DNA from: Clostridiaceae bacterium
Lineage (GTDB): Bacteria > Bacillota > Clostridia > Lachnospirales > Lachnospiraceae
NCBI GenBank assembly: GCA_902362865.1
Contig: CABIYE010000047.1
Location: 1-10,533 of the forward strand
Direction: 5' to 3'
DNA: 10,533 nucleotides
Part shown: in pieces, positions 6,277 to 10,533 of the stretch
Position numbering within the stretch: position 1 is the first letter of the stretch
How the letters are laid out: every line of letters starts with the position of its first letter
Notes under the pieces: model-generated
Databases searched by the model: none
Told to the model about the DNA's origin: nothing
What the model saw: the letters and a program-made list of their open reading frames with translations, nothing else
Made by a program: the position numbers and the translations under genes

Positions 6277-7773
6277 TTATCTGTAATAAACAGAGTTCCA
6301 TCTCAGTTCATTCTGGAAATTGCGGATAGTCGTATCCTTGTCAATATATACCGCTTCAATTCCCATAGCTGCCGCCCAGTCTCCCATCTGTTCTGCATTC
6401 AGGTCATAAGAGAATGCCGTATGATGTGCACCACCAGCAAGAATCCAGGCTTCTGCGCCCGTCTTCAGGTTCGGCTGTGGTGTCCAGAAAGCTGTTGCTA
6501 CCGGAAGCTTCGGCATCGGCTTCTCTACCTTCTTACACTCCACATCATTAATAATCAGACGGAATCTGTTGCCAAGGTCGATCAGGGATGTAGCCACTGC
6601 CGGGCCTGTCTTAGATGTAAATACAAGACGAGCCGGGTCTTCTCTGTCTCCCATGGAAAGCGGCTGGCACTTGATGCTAATCGGTCCGTCCGCAATCGTC
6701 GGGCAAACTTCCAACATATGCGCCTGAAGGATTCCTTCTTTGCCTTCTACCAGGTTATATGTATAATCTTCCATGAAGGAAGTTCCTTTGGCGTCCTTCA
6801 TTCCCTGTGTCATGATCTTCATGATACGTACCATGGCTGCTGTCTTCCAGTCACCCTCTGCACCGAAGCCGTAACCTCTCTCCATCAATCTCTGGATTGC
6901 AAGTCCCGGAAGCTGCTTTAATCCTCCAAGATCACCAAAATGGGTTACGATTGCCTGATAATTCCTGTCACTTAAGAACTTCTCAAAGCCAACCTCAATC
7001 TGTGCCTGTACCGCAACATGTTCTCTGAATTCAGCTTCGTCTCTTCCTTCCAAAAGAATGTCATACTTGCTGTAATATTCTTCTACTACCGCATCAATAT
7101 CTGCCTTTGATACTGCATTCACTTCTTCTACGATCTCATTTACCGGATATGCGTCTACTTCCCAGCCAAATTTGATCTGCGCTTCTACCTTGTCGCCTTC
7201 TGTTACGGCAACATTTCTCATGTTATCCGCAATACGCATCACACGTACATGGCTGCTCTCAAGCACGCCGACTGCGGTTCTCATCCAGGAGCCGATTCTT
7301 GCCTGCGTATCCTGATCTTCCCAATATCCCATAACCACTTTGCGGTTCTTGTCAAGACGTGTGAAAATATGTCCATACTCACGGTCGCCATGAGCCGCCT
7401 GGTTCTCATTCATGAAATCCATATCAATCTCATCATACGGAATCTCTCTGTTAAACTGTGTATGCAAATGAAGCAGAGGCTTTCTCAGTTCTTTCAGTCC
7501 CAGAATCCAGGATTTCGCAGGAGAAAATGTATGGCACCATGTAATAATACCTGCACACTCATCATCCATATTCGCCTCATTGAATGTCTTCCTGATTAAT
7601 TCGTTCGTAATCAAAGTCGGCTTCCAGACAAGCTCATATGGGAGAAGCCCGGATTTGTTCAATGCCTCTACGATAATCTGAGAATGCTGTGCTACGTGTT
7701 CCAGACACTCGTCACCGTATAAATCCTGTGATCCGGTACAGAACCAGAACTTGTAATTCTTCGTTTCTAACAT
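6277..7773 (-). CDS. araA: L-arabinose isomerase
   Basis: A 498-residue protein, the typical AraA length, that converts L-arabinose to L-ribulose in the cytosol, usually with Mn2+. The N-terminus reads FWFCTGSQDLYG (9-20), a strong AraA signature. The metal and catalytic residues known from E. coli are present at nearly the same numbering: E306 in YGFGAEGDWK, E335 in TSFMEDYTY, H352 in AHMLEVCP, and H451 in GGAHHT. No truncation or frameshift is seen. The start has TGAGGA seven bases upstream, and a consensus promoter lies about 60-90 bases before the ATG. It leads the operon and is transcribed away from the AraC-type regulator. The enzyme may also act on D-galactose, as many AraA proteins do, but here the araB and araD partners define the role. 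Confidence 0.97.
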   Translation of the reverse strand: MLETKNYKFWFCTGSQDLYGDECLEHVAQHSQIIVEALNKSGLLPYELVWKPTLITNELIRKTFNEANMDDECAGIITWCHTFSPAKSWILGLKELRKPLLHLHTQFNREIPYDEIDMDFMNENQAAHGDREYGHIFTRLDKNRKVVMGYWEDQDTQARIGSWMRTAVGVLESSHVRVMRIADNMRNVAVTEGDKVEAQIKFGWEVDAYPVNEIVEEVNAVSKADIDAVVEEYYSKYDILLEGRDEAEFREHVAVQAQIEVGFEKFLSDRNYQAIVTHFGDLGGLKQLPGLAIQRLMERGYGFGAEGDWKTAAMVRIMKIMTQGMKDAKGTSFMEDYTYNLVEGKEGILQAHMLEVCPTIADGPISIKCQPLSMGDREDPARLVFTSKTGPAVATSLIDLGNRFRLIINDVECKKVEKPMPKLPVATAFWTPQPNLKTGAEAWILAGGAHHTAFSYDLNAEQMGDWAAAMGIEAVYIDKDTTIRNFQNELRWNSVYYR

Positions 7774-7834
7774 GCTAAGTCCTCACTTTCTTTAAACTAG
7801 ATATTACGCTTCTTATTTTTTATCCGCTGATTCT

Positions 7835-7863
7835 ATTATAGACAATCCTCGCCTCAGTTGCAA
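7835..7863 (-). promoter_or_regulatory. Promoter of the araA-araB-araD operon
   Basis: On the minus strand TTGCAA (7863-7858) and a perfect TATAAT (7840-7835) are exactly 17 bases apart, giving a leader of about 55 bases before araA. The near-consensus promoter suggests repression or carbon control may matter as well as activation. The only dyad seen here is tctat-t-ataga over the -10 (7832-7842), which is short. No clear catabolite-responsive element was found in 7774-8006. Confidence 0.7.
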
Positions 7864-7949
7864 GGTCATAACTCTGCATTTTCAACAAAAAAGTTACCTA
7901 TTCCGACCAGTAATATATACATTATCGTGCGAAGCTGTGAAAAGAAGAG

Positions 7950-7978
7950 TTGAATCTCTCCTAAGAAACATTTACAAT
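7950..7978 (+). promoter_or_regulatory. Promoter of the AraC-family regulator gene
   Basis: TTGAAT (7950-7955) and TACAAT (7973-7978) are 17 bases apart. Transcription would begin near 7985, giving a very short leader of about 22 bases that is nearly all ribosome site. The 86 bases between this promoter and the araA promoter are the likely place for regulator binding, but no convincing paired repeat was seen there. Confidence 0.6.
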
Positions 7979-8006
7979 AAAAAAAAGACGAAAAGGAGGA
8001 CTGCCC

Positions 8007-9053
8007 TTGAAACTTTCTGAATTATGCAGACAGATTACAACTGACAACAGTCTGCTTCTTCCGCCGGGACACAAGCTGGGCGCACGGCTTGTCTGCCCGG
8101 AATATTCCAAATCCACCCAGGAGGTAAAGACCTACCCTCTGCCTCCCAGCGACCGTATCTTTGCACTGTGCTGGAACATCGACCGCTCCGGTATCCTGCA
8201 CTCTACCATGTGTCCGGCTCCCCGGAACTTCTGCTTCCGGCTCCCTTTTGATGACGGTGAGAAGACGCAGCTCCACACCCACGATTACATGGAGCTAACC
8301 TACGTCGTGGAGGGCGAATTCCGGCAGCGGATTCTGGGGCGGGACATTACCTTCGCCAGAGGGGATCTGTGCCTCATTGATAAGAACTGTCTGCATCAGG
8401 ACTATCTATTCTCAGAGCCTGCCGTCATTCTGTTCCTTGGAATCGCCAACGACATGTTCACCGAGATTATGGATGAGAACATTACAACCCAGAAAATCAT
8501 CGCTTTTCTCCAGTCGGCCCTGCTAAAACAAAAAGACTTGCAGCAGTATCTTCATTTCAGACCCGGAAGCGACGCCGCCTCCGAACTGGAGGAATGCCTG
8601 TTCCTGCTCATAAAGGAACTCTATGGCGGAGACACAGGAACCAGCTACATCCGCAAAGGCCTGCTTCTTCGCATTTTCCGGATCCTAAGCACCAAATATG
8701 AATTTTCTCTCTCAAAGGAACAGAGAATCACGATGAACTGGATCGTCTTTGAAGAAATCTCAGAATATATCCAGAACCACTACAAGAATGTTACCATACA
8801 AGAGCTTGTAGATGTTTTCCACTTTCAGGAGGACTATTTCAACCGCCTGATTAAAAGTAAGACCGGGCTGACCTACTCGGCATATCTTCAGCAGATCCGC
8901 CTGGAACACGCTGCCAATCTGCTGGCCGCTTCCAGGAAAGGTATTGATGAAATTGCAGAAACTGTAGGATACCACAATAAAGGCTATTTTTATAAGATTT
9001 TCCAGGAAAAGTATGGCATGACGCCTTCCAAATACCGAAAAAGCAAGAGGTAA
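8007..9053 (+). CDS. AraC-family transcriptional regulator with N-terminal cupin domain
   Basis: A 348-residue DNA-binding regulator. Residues about 78-135 form a cupin sensor domain, with QLHTHDYMELTYVVEG and the later GD-x-CLIDKNCLHQ typical of AraC_binding domains. A helical linker follows, at about 150-240. The C-terminal region (about 246-345) holds two helix-turn-helix units, one around TIQELVDVFHFQEDYFNRLIK and one around IDEIAETVGYHNKGYFYKIFQ, ending in the standard YGMTPSKYR. Translation starts at TTG, six bases after a strong AAGGAGGA, and no better ATG exists nearby. It is divergent from araA, so it probably senses L-arabinose or a downstream intermediate and controls araA-araB-araD. 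That would differ from AraR, the arabinose repressor of Bacillus. Its own hairpin terminator overlaps its last codons. Confidence 0.93.
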   Translation: MKLSELCRQITTDNSLLLPPGHKLGARLVCPEYSKSTQEVKTYPLPPSDRIFALCWNIDRSGILHSTMCPAPRNFCFRLPFDDGEKTQLHTHDYMELTYVVEGEFRQRILGRDITFARGDLCLIDKNCLHQDYLFSEPAVILFLGIANDMFTEIMDENITTQKIIAFLQSALLKQKDLQQYLHFRPGSDAASELEECLFLLIKELYGGDTGTSYIRKGLLLRIFRILSTKYEFSLSKEQRITMNWIVFEEISEYIQNHYKNVTIQELVDVFHFQEDYFNRLIKSKTGLTYSAYLQQIRLEHAANLLAASRKGIDEIAETVGYHNKGYFYKIFQEKYGMTPSKYRKSKR

Positions 9054-9084
9054 TCCCCTCAACAGGGATTACCTCTTGCTTTTT
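9038..9084. terminator. Bidirectional intrinsic terminator between the regulator and the surface-protein gene
   Basis: A perfect 20-bp stem (9038-9057 with 9065-9084) closes a 7-base loop, ctcaaca. The rightward transcript ends in TTTTT and the leftward transcript also ends in TTTTT, because the left arm starts with AAAAA. The left arm encodes the last four residues and stop of the regulator, so the hairpin is partly coding. It lies six bases beyond the stop of the convergent SLH gene and can serve both. Confidence 0.9.
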
Positions 9085-9090
9085 CAGGAT

Positions 9091-10533
9091 TTATTTCTCA
9101 AACATCTCCATAAATCTCTGGATAATAATCGCACACTCTGCACGGCTTGTGCTGCCCTGCGGGTCGAGACGATAAGAACCATTTTCATTTTCTTTTCCTT
9201 CAATGATTCCATTTTCTACTGCCCACTTCATAGCAGTTTCTGCGAATTCGCTTACCTGCTCTGCATCAGAAAAGCTGCTGAGGTCTGCTGTCTTTGATAT
9301 ATCATAGTTCTTATAATCCGCATAGCGGTACATCATAACTACCATCTGCTCACGGGTAATCGGATCGTTCGTTCCAAAATAGCCGGAATCTGTGTACCCC
9401 GTAACAACCTTCGCATCTGCTGCCCAGAGAACTGCCGTTGAATAGAACTGTTTATCCGGTACATCCGGGAATCTGTTCGTATACGCTACAACCGGTTCGC
9501 CCTCAATTCTGTGAAGAATGGTTGCAAACTGCGCACGTACCAGCGTTGCGTATGGTGAGAAGTGCGTAGGATCTGTACCCGTCATGGTTTCTGCAAAGTA
9601 GTTATAAGCCACTTCATCGTAGAACCAGTCAGTTTCTGCTACGTCCTCGTATGGAAGTTTCGGAGTGGCTGCTGCTTCTTTCACTGTAACCTTAAAGGTG
9701 TTCGTCTTTCCTTCGTATGTTACTGTTACTGTCTGCTCACCGGTCTTTGTCTTATCATAGCCGCTTACTTCGCAGTCCGTTACTGCAATATCTTCCGTTG
9801 AACCATCGCTGTATTTTGCAGTCACCTTCATTCCTGCAAGGTCAAGCTCTTCTCCTACCGTATACTCAGTCTTTGTCGGTGCTGTTACCGCAATGGACTC
9901 CAGAGTAATAGGTTTCGCTTCCGCCTTAACCGTAACAACATAAGATTTACTTCTGATCTGGTCGCGCACACCGTCAGCTCCCGGAACGGTAATCGTCACT
10001 GTCAGATCTACAACTGCATCCTCTTCGCCTGCCGCCGGTCTGGTTACTACACCTTCTGTGGAAATTACCGTCTCATCAGAACTTGTCCATGTAACGGTTA
10101 CTCCGTCCATATTCTCAATCTCTTTCGGAAGTGTAATATCTTCTGTAATAGCAGTCAGCTCTTCTTCCGTAACCGGTTCAACCGCTTTAATTGCAGCATC
10201 CGCCTTGTCACTGGCATCCTTTGCCTTCTCCGCATAAGCTTCATCATATTTTTTCAGAAGGTTATCATATTCCTCAGATGTAATCGGCATAACCGTTCCG
10301 TGGCTTGCATCCGGATCCGGCATGGAGTAAATACTTGTTCCATTAACAGATTCGGATTTGTTAGTTCCAAGTACATTAAACCATCCGTCGCTTAAGTTGG
10401 TGGAAAGTCCCGGGAAGATGGTAACACCCGTCTTATCTGCCATCAGGCAGTAAACATCGTCGCCTTCCAGCGTAAAGCCTTTCAGTCCCGCAACCTTCTT
10501 TGCGTTCTCCACGTCATCCGTATTGATCTTGAA
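9091..10533 (-). CDS. C-terminal part of an Ig-like/SLH-domain surface protein (5' end outside the window)
   Basis: 480 residues are visible and the frame stays open to the window edge, so the true start lies further upstream; the internal GTG at 10512 is not a start. From the edge: about 110 residues not assigned to a family (with the stretch SHGTVMPITSEEYD at 78-90), an Ala/Lys/Asp-rich linker (about 98-118), an atrophied bacterial Ig-like domain (about 119-203, with WTSSDETVIST-x-GVVTRP), a Big_3-type Ig-like domain (about 208-285, with YTVGEELDLAGMKVTAKYSDGST), and three S-layer homology repeats (about 294-345, 354-410, 418-476), each with an acidic F/Y-D start and an R-A-E/Q or R-E-Q motif. 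SLH repeats tether exported proteins to the cell wall, so a signal peptide is expected in the missing part. Similar architectures often carry polysaccharide-degrading modules, and the nearby arabinose operon makes an arabinan or arabinoxylan role plausible, but no catalytic domain is visible. It converges on the regulator gene. Confidence 0.88.
   Translation of the reverse strand, partial: FKINTDDVENAKKVAGLKGFTLEGDDVYCLMADKTGVTIFPGLSTNLSDGWFNVLGTNKSESVNGTSIYSMPDPDASHGTVMPITSEEYDNLLKKYDEAYAEKAKDASDKADAAIKAVEPVTEEELTAITEDITLPKEIENMDGVTVTWTSSDETVISTEGVVTRPAAGEEDAVVDLTVTITVPGADGVRDQIRSKSYVVTVKAEAKPITLESIAVTAPTKTEYTVGEELDLAGMKVTAKYSDGSTEDIAVTDCEVSGYDKTKTGEQTVTVTYEGKTNTFKVTVKEAAATPKLPYEDVAETDWFYDEVAYNYFAETMTGTDPTHFSPYATLVRAQFATILHRIEGEPVVAYTNRFPDVPDKQFYSTAVLWAADAKVVTGYTDSGYFGTNDPITREQMVVMMYRYADYKNYDISKTADLSSFSDAEQVSEFAETAMKWAVENGIIEGKENENGSYRLDPQGSTSRAECAIIIQRFMEMFEK

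Noticed and set aside
6223..6921. A 232-codon plus-strand frame opposite the 3' part of araA
   Set aside because: It is antisense to clear AraA coding sequence, with no ribosome site or domain; it is a shadow frame.
7774..8006. Catabolite-responsive element or AraC half-site repeats in the araA-regulator intergenic region
   Set aside because: By eye no match to the CcpA consensus and no convincing pair of direct or inverted repeats was found; only promoters could be supported.
10510..10512. GTG as the start of the SLH-domain protein
   Set aside because: The frame continues open to the window edge with protein-like sequence (FKINTDD) before it, no ribosome site is seen, and the protein would lack a signal peptide.
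1..10533. CRISPR arrays, transposases, tRNA or rRNA genes, riboswitches
   Set aside because: No regularly spaced repeats, transposase-like proteins, or recognisable RNA genes or leader folds were seen on either strand.

Overview
The window looks like a chromosomal segment from a Gram-positive gut anaerobe of the Clostridia, most likely a Lachnospiraceae member. The reasons are strong AGGAGG-type ribosome sites, the style of the proteins (Clostridia-type FGGY ribulokinase, AAA/PD-(D/E)XK protein, Ig-like plus SLH surface protein), and mixed A+T content with A+T-rich intergenic promoters. The genus cannot be fixed from the sequence alone.

Layout, left to right. Bases 1-205 are a junction zone: the first two codons of a leftward gene with its ribosome site and promoter, and, just upstream, a 15-codon remnant of an N-acetylmuramoyl-L-alanine amidase gene that keeps its own ribosome site and the DAGHGG zinc motif. 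Bases 206-2981 hold a leftward three-gene unit: rpiB (ribose-5-phosphate isomerase B), a Gph-like HAD phosphatase, and an AAA-ATPase/PD-(D/E)XK nuclease-type protein. A Cof-type HAD phosphatase (3092-3877) diverges from it. The promoters read in the two directions share an overlapping -10 element. A perfect 19-bp hairpin at 3876-3917 closes the Cof gene on one strand and the arabinose operon on the other.

Bases 3938-7863 hold a leftward L-arabinose catabolic operon: a consensus promoter, araA (isomerase), araB (Clostridia/Bacteroidetes-type ribulokinase) and araD (4-epimerase). Together they convert L-arabinose to L-ribulose, L-ribulose 5-phosphate and D-xylulose 5-phosphate. A cupin-type AraC-family regulator (8007-9053) is transcribed away from araA and is the obvious candidate sensor. 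A second perfect hairpin (9038-9084) separates it from the 3' part of a surface protein (9091-10533, open at the window edge) with two Ig-like domains and three S-layer homology domains. That protein may be a cell-wall-bound polysaccharide-binding or -degrading protein feeding the arabinose pathway, but no catalytic domain is visible here.

Most of the window is ordinary carbohydrate metabolism. The less ordinary parts are at the left: the amidase remnant, an adjacent promoter with an overlong spacer holding a perfect dyad, and an A+T-richer AAA/nuclease-type gene overlapping the end of a metabolic gene. No transporter, transposase, CRISPR array, tRNA or rRNA was seen.
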